A stretch of 64,000 nucleotides of DNA, taken from NCBI GenBank assembly GCA_035772735.1, contig JASDFA010000019.1, positions 88,410,001 through 88,474,000 of the forward strand, read 5' to 3'. Origin of the DNA: Datura wrightii. Taxonomy: Eukaryota > Streptophyta > Magnoliopsida > Solanales > Solanaceae. The position numbers and the translations under genes were made by a program. The notes beneath the pieces were generated by a model that did no database searches, was not told where the DNA came from, and worked only from the letters and a program-made list of their open reading frames with translations. This document shows, piece by piece, positions 22,485 to 34,601 of the stretch (its first letter is position 1; every line of letters starts with the position of its first letter).

Positions 22485-23500
22485 TTAGCTTCTCGGGAAA
22501 TAGCCACAATCATGAATTGAACAGCAACGCCCAGTCCCCTCGAGCAAAACTACGCTGCAAAACTTTTTGGTCATGATAATGTTTGATTCGGGCTTTGTAA
22601 ATAGCTGCATTCTCACATGCCCTCATTCTGAATTCATCTAATTCATGCAGATTTTGAACTCGTCCTTGTACAACTCTCCCCTATTTAAGATTCAAGCTTT
22701 TCAATGCCCACAAAGATTTGTGTTCTAACTCAACAGGGAGGTGCCATGATTTGCCAAACACAAGTTGATATGGGGACATCCCTATCGGTTTTTTAAATGC
22801 AATCTGATATGCCCACAAGGCATCATCTGACTTCGAGCCTAATCTATTTTGTTTACATTGACTATTTTAGTCAATATAGACTTTATTTCCTGATTTGAAA
22901 CTTCTACTTGGTCATTGGTTTGTGGGTGATAAGGGGTGGCCACTTTGTGTTTCACACCATATTTGGCTAACAAGGTGTTGAATATTCGATTGAAAAAATT
23001 TGATCCCTCATCACTAATGATAGCTCTAGGAGTGCCAAATCGGAAGAAAATGTGTTTCTTAAAAAAAGTTGTTACGCTCCTCCCTTGATTATTGGGTAAT
23101 AGCTTCTACCCATTTGGAGATATAATCAACTTCCACCAAGATGTATGTGTTTCCATAAGAGCTCACAAAAGGGCCCATGAAGTTGATCCCCCATACATCA
23201 AACAACTCAACCTCTAAGATCGGTGTTAGCGGAAGTTCATGCCTCCTTGAAATACTAACTGTTCTTTGACACCGATCGCATTGCTTCACAAAGTCATGGC
23301 CATCCTGATGTAGTGTAGGCCAATAAAATCAACACTATAACACCTTTGCTGCTGTCTGCACACTCCCATAATGGCCCCCAACAAGTGAAGAATGAAAACC
23401 CTCTAGAATTGGTACCATCTCTACTTCTAGAACACACTGTCGTATTAAACCATCTGTACAACTCTAAAAGAGGTAAGATTCGTCCCAATAAAATTTCGAG
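22485..23500 (-). pseudogene. pol: E integrase
   Basis: Read on the minus strand, the zinc finger end CDRCQRTVSISRRHELP begins an open part (23289-23089) with LFDVWGINFMGPF, where the first catalytic aspartate reads asparagine, and YILVEVDYISKWVEA. Further on are the second-aspartate region in a broken frame, then DDALWAYQIAFKKPIGMSPYQLVFGKSWHLPVELEHK, the conserved Athila end of the core. The C-terminal domain stops at the residues LWLFPEKL at 22485, where D was inserted. Numerous stops show it is dead. Confidence 0.85.
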
Positions 23501-23519
23501 ACATCTTGCATCAATTTCT

Positions 23520-24200
23520 TCTTTTATTGAAAGTTCAAAACTTCAGGTATGATGTTGTTGGCCAAGTAATTAGCAAAATTAGCAAATGATGGTGTTAAAT
23601 CATGGGTTGCAGCTAGAATATGTTCATCTAGGAGGGCATCATTGATCTCCTCATGTTCTCCTGGCAAACCACTTGCTTCTAGGCGTGATAGATGGTTGGC
23701 CACTTGATTCTCACATCCCTTACGATCCTTCACCTCAAAGCTGAATTCCTACAATAACAGAAGCCACCTGATAAGTCTAGGTTTATCATCTTTCTTGGCC
23801 ATCAAATATCTAAGAGCTTCAAGGTCTGTGTGCACCACCACTTTCGTTCCCAATAAGTATGCCCGAAACTTATCAAACACAAACACAATAGCGAGTAAAT
23901 CCTGCTCCGTTACGGTATAGTTCATTTTCTCATCGTTTAGAGCTTTGCTAGCATAATAGATGGGGTAAAATATCCTGTCTCTCCGCTGACCAAGGACTGC
24001 TCCTAATGCCACCCCACTGGAATTACACATGAGCTGAATGTGGTTACTCTTCAGTTTTCCGTTAAGGTCTATCCTGCAAAGGTACTCAAATTGGATCAGT
24101 GATCGATTTCTAGGTTTCATCGGCTTTATGCTCAAAATGAGCAAGATTCATAAGAGGTCGTGTCATCTTTCTTCAATTTTTATCAATTGGATATTTAGTG
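23520..24200 (-). pseudogene. pol: E RNase H
   Basis: The open part 24144-23749 carries the RNase H core: LMCNSSGVALGAVLGQRRD, where the first catalytic aspartate appears as asparagine, TVTEQDLLAIVFVFDKFRAYL, and VVHTDLEALRYLMAKKDDKPRLIRW. After one or two stops the linker continues as KGCENQVANHLSRLE (23733-23524). Two acidic active-site positions look changed (first D to N; E to D in the second motif), which would weaken activity even without the frame breaks. It lies directly after RT, as in A. Confidence 0.87.
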
Positions 24201-25500
24201 TTTGAAAAAAAATAAGTTCAATTAGGTTTTTCCCAATCAGGTGCTATAATGATTGGAGAGGGAATCAACCTTTCCTTCAAATCCACAAAGGCCTTCATAC
24301 ACCCCTCATCAAAATTGAACTTTGCTTCTTTCTCCAACAGCCGAAATAGAGGATGAGCTATTTTAGAGAAATCTTTAATAAATCGGCTATAAAACCCCGC
24401 GTGTCTGAGGAAACTCCTGACACCTTTCACTGTGCACGGTGGAGGTAACTGAGCAATGGCGTTGATTTTGTCTTGGTCCACCTCAATCCCTTTTTCGAAA
24501 ATCTTGTGTCCCAAAACAATCCCTTCTTTCACCATAAAATGACATTTTTCCCAATTAAGGACCAAATTTGTTTCCTTAGATCTCTTTAATACCTCCTCTA
24601 GGGGTGCCAAACAATCATCAAAAGAATCCCCTACAACTGAACAATCATCCATGAAGACTTCCATAGTATCCTCCACCATATCCGAAAAGATGGCCATCAT
24701 ACATCATTGGAAAGTGACGGGGGCATTGCAAAGGCCAAAACGTATCCTCTTGAATGTGAAAGTTCCATAGGGACATGTAAAAGTGGTTTTCTCTTGATCC
24801 TTGGGTGCGATTGAAATTTGATTATACCCCAAGTATCCATCCAAGAAATAATAGTATTCTTTTCCGACCAACCGATCTAACATTTAGTTAATGAAGGGCA
24901 ATGGGAAGTGATCCTTCTCTGTCCAAGAGTTTAACTTACGGTAGTCCATGAAAACTCTCCATCTAGTGACTGGCCGAGTGGCAATTAATTCATTCTTCTC
25001 ATTTGGGACGACCGTAATGCCTCCTTTCTTTGGCACACACTTTACAGGGCTTACCCAACTGCTATCCGCAATAGGATACACCACTACTGCATCTAGCCAT
25101 TTAATAATATCCTTTTTGACCACCTCTTGCATAGGTGGGTTCAAACGCCTTTTATGCTCTATTGATGAGCTACAATTTTCTTGAAGATTAATCTTGTGAG
25201 TGCAAATCCTCAGAGGAATACCGATCATATCAACTATCAACCACCCTATAGCTCGAATGTGCCTTTTCAATACCATAATGAGTTTTTCTACTTAGAGAGA
25301 AGTGAGCTTTGCTAAAATGATGACCGGGAGAGTCTCATTCTCCCCCAGATATGCATATTGCAGATGAGTGGGTAAAGATTTGAGATCCAGCTTCGGGGTG
25401 CCACAATGGATGGTTGTGATGGAGGAGTTGTGCGATTTTTTAGGTCGAGGTCAAGCTTCCTTGGTTGGAAGAGATAATTTCTTATCTCCTTGCACACTTG
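24200..25500 (-). pseudogene. pol: E reverse transcriptase
   Basis: RT is covered by two open parts on the minus strand. The first (25276-24884) has IIKWLDAVVVYPIADSSWVSP, VKCVPKKGGITVVPNEKNEL and FMDYRKLNSWTEKDHFPLPF. A stop, then CPYGTFTFKRIRFGLCNAPVTFQ in broken frame, leads to the second (24700-24218) with the catalytic FMDD motif, EKCHFMVKEGIVLGHKI and FLRHAGFYSRFIKDF. Upstream, 25500-25280 gives a shifted frame with YAYLGENETL-like sequence, the usual start of the RT block. I do not find a protease between this and gag, so that part is deleted or too decayed to read. Confidence 0.9.
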
Positions 25501-25679
25501 ACAAACCTACTCTAGTTCTTCACCTTTCAAAAAGAAACAGCAATCATTTCTCCTATGACCTCTTCCTTCATTTCCCATTCAAATATATCATCATAAATGG
25601 TGGCTTGAGGTGGGGAAGCACTTGTTTCTTTTGTTTGAGCTACTACCTGAGATGCTAACTCGCTCATCCTATCCTCCAA

Positions 25680-26096
25680 TTATTTTATTACTATCTCATG
25701 GATTTTCATGATTGTCGTAAGGTCCAGCAGTTTACTCCGCAAGTCCTGAATCCCTAATTCAATTGAAAGGACCTTTTCAAGCACCACTTTGAGAGTACTT
25801 TCCATGAGGGATAGGATTGACTCATCGCTCCCTTGGCTACTCGTCTCAACTAACCAAACATTGTTCCGACCTTGATTTCCATGATAAGCGTACTCATAGA
25901 CTTGGTTGGCTTGATAGTACCCTATATCAAAACCCTTTATATAGTTCGACAACAACTCCATATGTTTCATCATGACCAGTAACATTGTATCTTTCTTCCC
26001 TTCTCTGTGCCATATCTTATCTACTAGTTTGAGAGTCTCCACATAAGGCTCCTCCTCAGGGTCTCTCAACAACCTTTCAAAGAGGCTCAGGAGCAA
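25680..26096 (-). pseudogene. gag: E gag C-terminal fragment
   Basis: This open frame of about 139 codons begins in a leucine-rich segment (LLSLFERLLRDPEEEPYVETLKLVDKIWHREGKKD). It continues through MKHMELLSNYIKGF to a heptad-rich C-terminal part (ESTLKVVLEKVLSIELGIQDLRSKLLDL). It sits upstream of RT and downstream of the LTR, the place of gag, and the MELLSNYIKGF-type segment resembles Solanaceae Athila Gag linkers. The classic capsid core (AKRWL, FLxxFFP) is missing, so most of Gag seems deleted. The identification rests on position and weak resemblance. Confidence 0.6.
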
Positions 26097-26171
26097 CTCA
26101 GCAATTACTTAATAGCAACCAACAGTGGTGTGAAACCAATTAAAATTGACAACCAACACAAGAATATCAAG

Positions 26172-26176
26172 CTATA
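26172..26176 (+). repeat. Left target duplication of I (CTATA)
   Basis: CTATA precedes the LTR end of I; CTCTA follows the far LTR at 45123-45127. Four of five bases match, as expected for an old duplication. Confidence 0.7.
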
Positions 26177-29100
26177 TGTCACACCCCACCTTGGGAGGCA
26201 CGACTAGCACCTAATGCCATACTAGAATATGGCTGACCTGGCTGGCCACAGGCACCTCTGGTGCCTATCAATGAATTAAACTCGAGAAGACAAACTGCTA
26301 TATTTTGGCTGTAAGCACAGCCTCGGCCGACAAGGCAATGCAGCACCTGTAAAAGAAAATAGCTAACCCAGCCAACATACATCAATAGGGATCCTATGCG
26401 GGCCAACAAGACCACCATGCTGTCTAGTCATAACAGAAAAGAATATAAGAAGCTATACTAGGCCCCACACGTCCGACACCTAAATAAGATATACATGGGC
26501 TCCACATAGCCAACAACAGCTAACTAACTAGATGTTGTAGTCTACAGCCCTCTAAGAATACAAATAATGGTCGGGATAGGGCCCCGACCTACCCAAATTC
26601 TATATAAATAAAAGATTGTAATCTCTACAACCTGACAACTCCGAATGAAAGGAGCTGGCCAAACTGTTGAGTCTAAACATCTGCTACTGAAGATCCTAAA
26701 CTCTGTCTGTCTAACCTTCAGGAAAGTATACAACACCCCATAGTTGGGCGTCAGTACAATATGTACTGAATATGTAAGGAAATAATAAAAGTTGAATAGA
26801 AGCTGTTAAAGACTAAAAATAAATAGAAAGTAAAAGCAGAAGTTAACCTGTAAGTCTGCTTATTCATAACCTTCATCTATTAAAACACTACACGTATATG
26901 AGCTACGAATGTACAATAATATAATCATAAGCTATAGCTAGCAGACAAGAGTACAAACAAGAACCTAACCTGGTACCTATAAGCCTTGAAGGTACAATCA
27001 ACGCAGAATAACTCGCTCGGGGCCCTATAATCCCTTGCGAGCACACTTCAATCTATATACCCCTAATGAGGTTCCTATGACTCCACTGGTGCTATCGCCA
27101 TCCCACCGGTCCCCTAGGTCTATAACTAATCCCACTCGGCTCCTGATTTGTAGCTGTGTTTGAGTCCGGTGGACTCCTGAAAACTGCACCCCAGGCACCA
27201 GGCTCGACAAGGGTCAGTGATACCGATACGGTATAAAAATAATAGTACATCCATGAAATGGACTGTAATATGGTCCATGGGCCTCTGCATTGTCCCTTGA
27301 GATGGCATATCGCTCCTTGGAGCAACGTTATATAGCCTCATAGGTGATGACACAGCTAGTAACCCTGGGGTGGTCATGGAAGGCTTCTAGGTGAGGGTAA
27401 TCCCAATTGATGTGCTATACTAAAGTGTCAATCTAGCCACTCAGATGGCGTATCTGGCCTTCTGGGCCTAACGCGACTGCTCCTCGACCTTAGAATTGTC
27501 TGTATAGTTGTTAGCAGGCATACCCCTTGTACCTGTATCTGATCAGAGGATCCTGATAGTGATCATAATCTTTAATGGTCTAGACCGGATAGGGCGAGGT
27601 CTAGAGTGGCCTAAAAAAACTCTGAATGTCCTGCTCGGACAACTATAACTCATATGCAACTGTAGGGTCGTAGATGACTAATTACTTATTTCCTTTGCTT
27701 AGGATGACTGTAGGGTTGCTACTGACTGAACATTCTTTGGAGCAGTCGGCCCCTAATCCTCCACAAGTAGCCTACTAAAATTCTTAGCCTGAGGGTAATA
27801 CTATGATAACATGGTTCTAGTCCTTAGGACCTTAACTTGGTTTGTTCGGATCTTATATGACTCTTCTGGATGATTCCTAGCCTTGTAGGAAAGTTTACAT
27901 GGACTTAGCCACTCACGAAAACCTGTACCTGAGCATCTTATAGGAGTAGGCTGGGGCGTTGGCCCCACCTCTAACTGCTAATAAGGTCCCTTTCCTTAGA
28001 GTACCCACGGGGCTATTTGACCTGAACAACTGGGATGGCTTCCTGGGCGACCTGTATGACAAATACTAAGTCAACTGGTACTGGCAGTCACTGGTAGTAG
28101 CTAATTAAATAGCAGGATGTCACTCAGTTCACTAGACAACCCTAGTACCGCTGACTCTAAAGTGTGGCCATCCTATCTAAATTTTTGGCCCTGGAGCGTG
28201 AGGGTACGCCAATGGCCTCTGGGTGTGCTTCACTAACAATACAAATGCCAAACTGGTAGTTATATCGCCTAGATGCGCCTATGTTGTTCATCCTACTAAC
28301 TCAGGCCCAATAACTATCCACGAGCTTCTAAGGTCTAGGCTTGCAATAAAACATCCAATTCTACTAACACAATGAACTGAAGAATAGAGTAGTTCCTATG
28401 ATGCTTCTAGCTTGTGTCACACTTAATATGTTCTTTCCCGACAAGGGATACTGCAATATAATTTTTGTACATTTTCTAGAAGCCAACCACAACATATGTA
28501 ACCATAATCCACTGATAGCAGCTAATCACGACATAACTGATCCTTATATATTGGCAAAAGCTAATTACAACATATAGGATTATTATCTACATTTAAAACA
28601 TAGGTCTATCAATATACAACGAGAATAACTTGCCGAAGGAATAAGCCTTAACATACCTCGAATGTTGACTTTCTTTCAGCTGGCAAGTTTTAACTTGTAA
28701 TCGGCAGTTCTTTCCAACTGTAACCTCTATGCTGAGAGAATAAAACTAATTTCAATACTAAGCTCAGCAAATATCGATAACTTTCGAGAATAGAATTAAC
28801 TATAACCCAACTTTGAAAAACTCGGCTGAAAATCTATAATTTCCGCAGAGTTCAGAAGGGAGAAGTGCTTACCTAATGCTTGTGGCTGGGTAGGAATTAA
28901 TTTGGAGCAATTCTAAAACCTTTTACTTGGTAGAGTTCGGGTTTGTTGAGCAAATATTTGAGAAATAACTCTGTATTAATGATTCCCATAGGCCTATAAC
29001 TCGTTACCCAAGGTTAATTTGCATTTGGACGGCGTTTGTTAGCGTAATTCGACGAAAATTCAATGAAAGCTGTGGTTTTTCTCTTCTCTAGCCGAAGAAC

Positions 29101-29402
29101 ACTTTTCAAATGATTTAAAATTGAGTGAGGGGAGTATATACAAGTGTAGAGTGGTGGCTAGGGTGTTCCTCGCGCTGCCCAACGAACCACAAGGCCTCCA
29201 CGCCGCGCCCCCAATAGCGGCAGCAAGCTTGGCGCGCCGCACTGGTTAGGGCACTACAGGCTGACGTGTCGCGCTGACCCCTCGCGGCCTAGCCTCGCTG
29301 GACCCTTCTTCTGAAGCTTTTCCCCCATGCATCAAGCTCTCTTTAATCGTCACAAATCCACGCGTACGCTTACTAACTGTTAATATTTTATGGGGTGTAA
29401 CA
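26177..29402 (-). repeat. 3' LTR of I
   Basis: The LTR is 3226 bp. On the minus strand it starts TGTTACACCCCATAAAATATT at 29402 and ends GGGGTGTGACA at 26177. It matches the other LTR (42077-45122) along its length. A segment in the middle (about 27420-28560) also resembles 61050-62280 inside H. Frames of 60-83 codons in this stretch are not supported as genes. Confidence 0.9.
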
Positions 29403-31759
29403 TTCTCCCTCCCTTAGAAACATTCATCCTCGAATGTCATTCTCAGGATTAAAGAGGTTAACTCTTATAACACCCCAAATGTTTCTAAGATAAGATTCCA
29501 GTATTAAAGAAACAATTCAGATAGAAGGTGGAAATTTTGTCACAGAACGAGTAAGGTGATGACTCATTAGGTGACACCCCGAGTCGTGGACAGACCCATG
29601 GGGAGTAGTCAAGAGGGTAATCCGGAGCAGTGGCCATGGACGACCCAATGAATCATTAGGTAACCTCACGACTCGTTAGGTCGGCCGTTAGGTGAAGATG
29701 GGAATTTTTGGCATGGTTCTGAGTCAGGCAGCAGGCTTGGCGCACCGTGCTGGTTAGGGAACTACAAGCTGACGTGTCGTGCGGGCCCCCCGCGGCCTAG
29801 CCATGCTCGACCCTTCTTCTGAGGCTTTTCCCCCATGCATCAAGCTCTCTTTACTCGTCACAAATCCACGCATACGCTTACTAACTGTTAATATTTTATG
29901 GGGTGTGACATCCTCCCCCCCCCCCAAGGAACATTCATCCTCGAATGTCATTCTCAGGCTTAAAGAGGTTAACTCTTGTAACACCCCGAATGTTTCTAAG
30001 ATCAGATTCCAGTATTACAGAAAGAATTCATACAGAAGGTGGAAATTTTGTCACAGAACGAGTTAGGCGATGACTCATTAGGCGACACCACGAGTCGTGG
30101 ACAGACCCATGGGGAGTAGTCAAGAGGGTAATCTGGAGCAGTGGCCACGGACGACCCAATAAGTTGTTAGGTAACCCCACAACTCGCTAGGTCGGCCTTT
30201 AGGTGAATATGGGAATTTTTGGTATGGTTCTGAGTCAGGCAGCAGGCTTGGCGCACCGTGCTGGTTAGGGCACTACAAGCTGACGTGTCGCGCTGGCCCC
30301 TCGCTGCCTAGCCTCGCTCGACCCTTCTTCTGAGGCTTTTCCCCCATACATCAAGCTCTTTCTACTCGTCACAAATCCACGCATACGCTTACTAACTGTT
30401 AATATTTTATGTGGTGTAACATCCTCCCCCCCCAAGGAACATTCATCCTCGAATGTCATTCTCAGGCTTAAAGAGGTTAACTCTTGTAACACCCCGAATG
30501 TTTCTAAGATCATATTCCAGTATTACAGAAAGAATTCATACAGAAGGTGGAAATTTTGTCACAGAACGAGTTAGGCGATGACTCATTAGGCGACACTACG
30601 AGTCGTGGACAGACCCATGGGGAGTAGTCAAGAGGGTAATCTGGAGCAGTGGCCACAGACGACCCAATAAGTTGTTAGGTAACCCCACAACTCGCTAGGT
30701 CGGCCTTTAGGTGAATATGGGAATTTTTGGTATGGTTCTGAGTCAGGCAGCAGGCTTGGCGCACCGTGCTGGTTAGGGCACTACAAGCTGACGTGTCGCG
30801 CTGGCCCCTCGCTGCCTAGCCTGGCTCGACCCTTCTTCTGAGGCTTTTCCCCCATGCATCAATATCTCTTTACTCGTCACAAATCATGCGTAGGCTTACT
30901 AACTGTTAACATTTTATGGGGTGTAACATCCTCCCCCCTTAGGAGCATTCATCTTCGAATGTCATTCTCAGGCTTAAAGAGGTTTTCTCTTGTAACACCT
31001 CGAATGTTTGTAAGATCAGATTCCAGTATTAAAGAAAGAATTCAGACAGAAGGTTGAAATTTTGTCACAGAACGAGTTAGGCGATGACTCATTAGGTGAC
31101 ACCACGAGTCGTGGACGAACCCGTGGGGAGTAGTCAGGAGGGTAATTTGTAGCAGTGGCCACGAACGACCCAATGAGTCGTTAGGTAACCCCACGACTCG
31201 TTAGATCGGCCGTTAGGTGAAGATGGTAATTTTTGGTATAGTTCTGAGTCAGGCAGCAGGCTTGGCACGTTGTGCTGGTTAGGGCACTGCAGGCTGACGT
31301 GTCGTGCTGGCCCCTCGAGGCCTAGCCTCGCTCGACCCTCCTTCTGAGGATTTTCCACCATGCATCAAGCTCTCCTTACTCATCACAAATCCACACGTAC
31401 GCTTACTAACTGTTAACATTTTATAGGGTGTAGCATCCTCTCCCCCTTAGGAAATTCATCCTCTAATGTCATTCTCAGGCTTAAAGAGGTTAAATCTTGT
31501 AACACCCTGAATGTTTCTAAGATCAGATTCCAGTATTAAAGAAAGAATTCAGACCGAAGGTGGAAATTTTATCAATGAACGAGTTAGGCGATGACTAATT
31601 AGGTGACACCACGAGTAATGGACATACCCGTAGGGAGTAGTCAAGAGGGTAATCTGGAGTAGTGTCCACGGACGACCCAATGAGTCATTAGGTAACCCCA
31701 CGACTCGTTAGGTCGTCCGTTAGGTGAAGATGGGAATTTTTGGTATTGTTCTGAGTCAG
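29221..31759 (+). repeat. Five-copy tandem array of a junction between elements I and F
   Basis: Units begin at 29221, 29729, 30240, 30748 and 31254, giving periods of 508, 511, 508 and 506 bases. Each unit has three parts in order: about 180 bases from the outer edge of the LTR of I, about 70 bases with its polypurine region, and about 255 bases from the outer edge of the LTR of F, which lies in the opposite orientation. The first copy is continuous on its left with the full LTR of I; the last is continuous on its right with the full LTR of F. Copies two and three are nearly identical. Open frames repeated here are by-products. Confidence 0.9.
29403..29471 (-). promoter_or_regulatory. Polypurine tract and 3' end of the interior of I
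   Basis: On the minus strand TAAGGGAGGGAGAA directly precedes the LTR start at 29402. The upstream 'cgaggatgaatgtttc' is the chromovirus signature also found before the LTRs of F, G, D and H. F is inserted about 70 bases further in. Confidence 0.8.
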
Positions 31760-33299
31760 TGGAAACGAATGGTTGTAACGGGTCGTGGAAGCTAGTAATG
31801 ACCTGTGGTGATAATGGTAGGAAGGAATTCAATACTTGGTCAGTGGGGACGACGGAAGGAATGAGGAGTTGTTGGATCAAATAAGGACTCGTCATGTCAA
31901 TCATTGGTTGATTCACTAGTTGGGGAAATAGTGCACTTAACGAGTGGTTCTACGAGTCGTTAGGGGCAACAACGACTCGTCACGTTGGTCATGGGTTGAG
32001 GAAGCTATAACTAATCAGTGTATATAATGGACGTTGGAGACGAGTTGCTTGAGGAAGTAATGACTCGTCTTGAGGGTCGTGATCTTAGTTCGGCAGATTT
32101 TTCATGTTTTACTCAGGGGTATTTTTGTAAAGTCTGATGCTTCCCAAATTAAAGTGATGTTGTTTTAGACTTCTAAGGGACGTTTTTAGGGAATTTTCAA
32201 GCCTAAACCCTCATTCTCTCAACTCTCCTTCCTCTCCTCTCAAGATCAAGGATTCACCAAGGTTTCCTTCAAGGCTTCAAGGTGTAAAGTTCGAGTGGGA
32301 TTTCTCCTACCAGGTATGCGGGTTCTTCAACAAGGATATTCTTCCATCCTTGTGCCATAAAATGTTTTATTAAAAATCCAATTTTAACTATTCTAGGAAA
32401 GCATGACCTAGGGTTTTGTGTGATGGGTGAATTCTTCCATATTTTCTTTAAATTCTAAGGTTCACTATGATTATAAGTTAATTATGATTATGGAATAATT
32501 GGGTTACCTTGAATTATGTGTCAGATGATGGAAAATACATGATTATAGAATCTAATTCATGAAATGTATTGAACTTTGAATGGAACCTTATTATTGTGCA
32601 CTTCATTATAGCAATACCTCGTATCCATGGTTTAAAATATGTCCTGATTTCCCTTAAGAACTCGAATATGTCATTTGATAAATATGTTAAGATGAAATTT
32701 GGGTTTATGGGCTTGATTAATTGAAGGTAGAATATGTGTTTTCATTATGTTTTCAATGGAGTTGATTGGGTATAAGGTAAAGCTGCGATAATGGCCTAAG
32801 TAATGACTCCTCATGAATTAGAGTAAATCTCGAAATGGGTCTTATGAAACAAAGTTGTATGCTTCTCCCATGATCTCATTGCAAATGTTTAAGTCATGAG
32901 TTAAGTATACGTCTCTCCGTAAATTTAGAATATATGAATCAAATGCATGTTAAGGTACGAGCTAGACCTATGGACCATGAATTACTCTATGATACATGTT
33001 GAATGATATGAATCCAGAATTTAAATGTTGTGTAAGTATAATGCATGATGTGAATCTATAGATGCTTGTTAATGTAATACTTTTGGAGAAATACTGATGT
33101 GGCTTCATGATGATATGAGTTATGATGATAAAGCATGAGAATGATATTTCAGAATGTTGGGCTTGTTGCTAGTAGAAAGTAATCCTAATCCTTTTGAAAT
33201 GAATGATATATGATGAAAGCAGTGTATGCTCATGTTTCTGACTAGTTGTAGTAGCATAGACTAGATATATAATGTCAGATCAGTACTCATGTTCTAGTC

Positions 33300-33575
33300 A
33301 GTCAGGGACTCTTCATAGCCAAGAATGCTTCCCTTGGTCAGCTCGGGATCCTCCATAGAAAAGAGTGACTCCCTAGTTCAGTAGGGATCCTCCATAGTAG
33401 AGAGTGACTCCCTAGTTCATTCGGGATCCTCCGTAGCAGAGAGTGACTCCCTAGTTCAGTCGGGATCCTCCATAGTAGAGAGTGACTCCCTAGTTTAGTT
33501 GGGTTTCTCCATAGTAGAGAACGACTCCCTTAGTTTTGATGGGACTCTCCATAGTAGAGAATGACTCCCTTAGTT
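33300..33575 (+). repeat. 39-bp tandem repeat in 5' LTR of F
   Basis: The unit 'gggatcctccatagtagaga' plus 'gtgactccctagttcagtc' recurs with starts at 33345, 33384, 33423 and 33462, an exact 39-base period, with weaker copies on both sides. The same family occurs in the 3' LTR (38520-38760) and in both LTRs of G. Confidence 0.9.
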
Positions 33576-33786
33576 ATCTTATCAGCATGATTCAGTTCCT
33601 TATGATTCTGATTTCATATTATAACTAATTTAACATAATGAGAATCAGACTCAGTTACCAGCAGTAATCCAGTACTGTATGTGATGCTAGTTTCAGATTC
33701 AGCTCTTATTAAACGTTCAGAACTTGACCCTTATGTATGAGTTCGATGATGTTTCAGAATATGAGATCCAAAAGAAAGTTTCATGT

Positions 33787-33791
33787 ATATA

Positions 33792-33822
<31 letters not shown>

Positions 33823-33823
33823 G
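33787..33823 (+). repeat. (GT)n microsatellite
   Basis: About 15 GT units lie in the 5' LTR of F. The 3' LTR has a much shorter version at 38976-38992, so it expanded after insertion or contracted in the other copy. Confidence 0.9.
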
Positions 33824-34389
33824 ACTCATAAGAGGATTGTTGCATGTTAAATCAGTTATGCTGATGTACTTTGTTATCTCCTTATCATATATTTGTATAT
33901 TTAGTTGTTTACGTTTTTCCCGCATGCTCAGTACATATCAAGTACTGACGGCATGCCTTTTTGTGCTATATCATTTCATGATATAGATTCAGGTCCTCAA
34001 ACTCATCCTAGTGGTTAGATACACTTTATTCCCTCTCAGCTGTTGGTGGTGAGTCCTCATCTCCCAAGGATGTTATTTTTGTTTATATTTTCTTTATGTT
34101 TCAATTTTCAGATTTTAGGAGTTAGTTGGGGGCTTGACCCAGAAACTCATCAGTTTAGTAGAAGGCTTTTAGACTTGTCAAGATAAATCCAGCGTTGTAT
34201 CAAAGTGTTGTTAGAATTGTTCTTATGGTTCCTTATTAGACTCTTGCAGTTAGTTTCCGCTTATTTATGATGTTGGTTGTTTCTATTGCAAATTGATATG
34301 CTATGATTATGCCATGGGTCGAATTGGAGCCTTTCAGGATTCCTTGTTCCGTGTTATGGCTGGGGTGTAAACTTGGGTTGTGACAAACA

Positions 34390-34401
34390 TGGTATCAGAG
34401 C
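34390..34401 (+). promoter_or_regulatory. Primer-binding site of F (initiator tRNA-Met)
   Basis: TGGTATCAGAGC is complementary to the 3' end of plant initiator tRNA-Met. It starts four bases after the LTR end. Confidence 0.92.
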
Positions 34402-34601
34402 AAAGGTTTAGAGTGTCCTAGGGTGTCTGTAAGCCACGTTAAGTAGAGTCTTCTTCATGGGTATGAAGCGCGCCACACTTAGATGATGAGGCTACGATAC
34501 ATTTTAGGAATGTTCCCTTTTCTTCATGATTCTTACCGTGCGTAGAGTATGAAGCCCTAAACTGTTCCTTCCCTGACTTAAGCTTTACGTGCTCGCAGAT
34601 A

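Larger units (their letters stand above)
31498..34385 (+). repeat. 5' LTR of F
   Basis: The LTR starts TGTAACACCCTG and ends GTGACA. The U3 part (31560-32080) carries many ACGACTCGT-type palindromes. At 33300-33570 is a 39-base tandem repeat. A GT microsatellite lies at about 33790-33822. The U5 end shows 'ctcagtacatatcaagtactgacgg' and a repeated 'tatatcatttcatgatata' palindrome-like segment. No gene is present in this stretch. Confidence 0.92.

Noticed and set aside
26179..27377. Several minus-strand frames of 60-83 codons
   Set aside because: They fall in the LTR of I and have no motif; the second LTR does not keep them consistently.
29754..30513. Recurrent small proteins of 76-82 codons on the minus strand
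   Set aside because: They repeat only because the 508-base unit repeats, and they cross the joint between two elements.
33300..33575. Regular 39-base repeats resembling a CRISPR array
   Set aside because: The units are contiguous with no unique spacers and lie in a plant LTR; this is a minisatellite.
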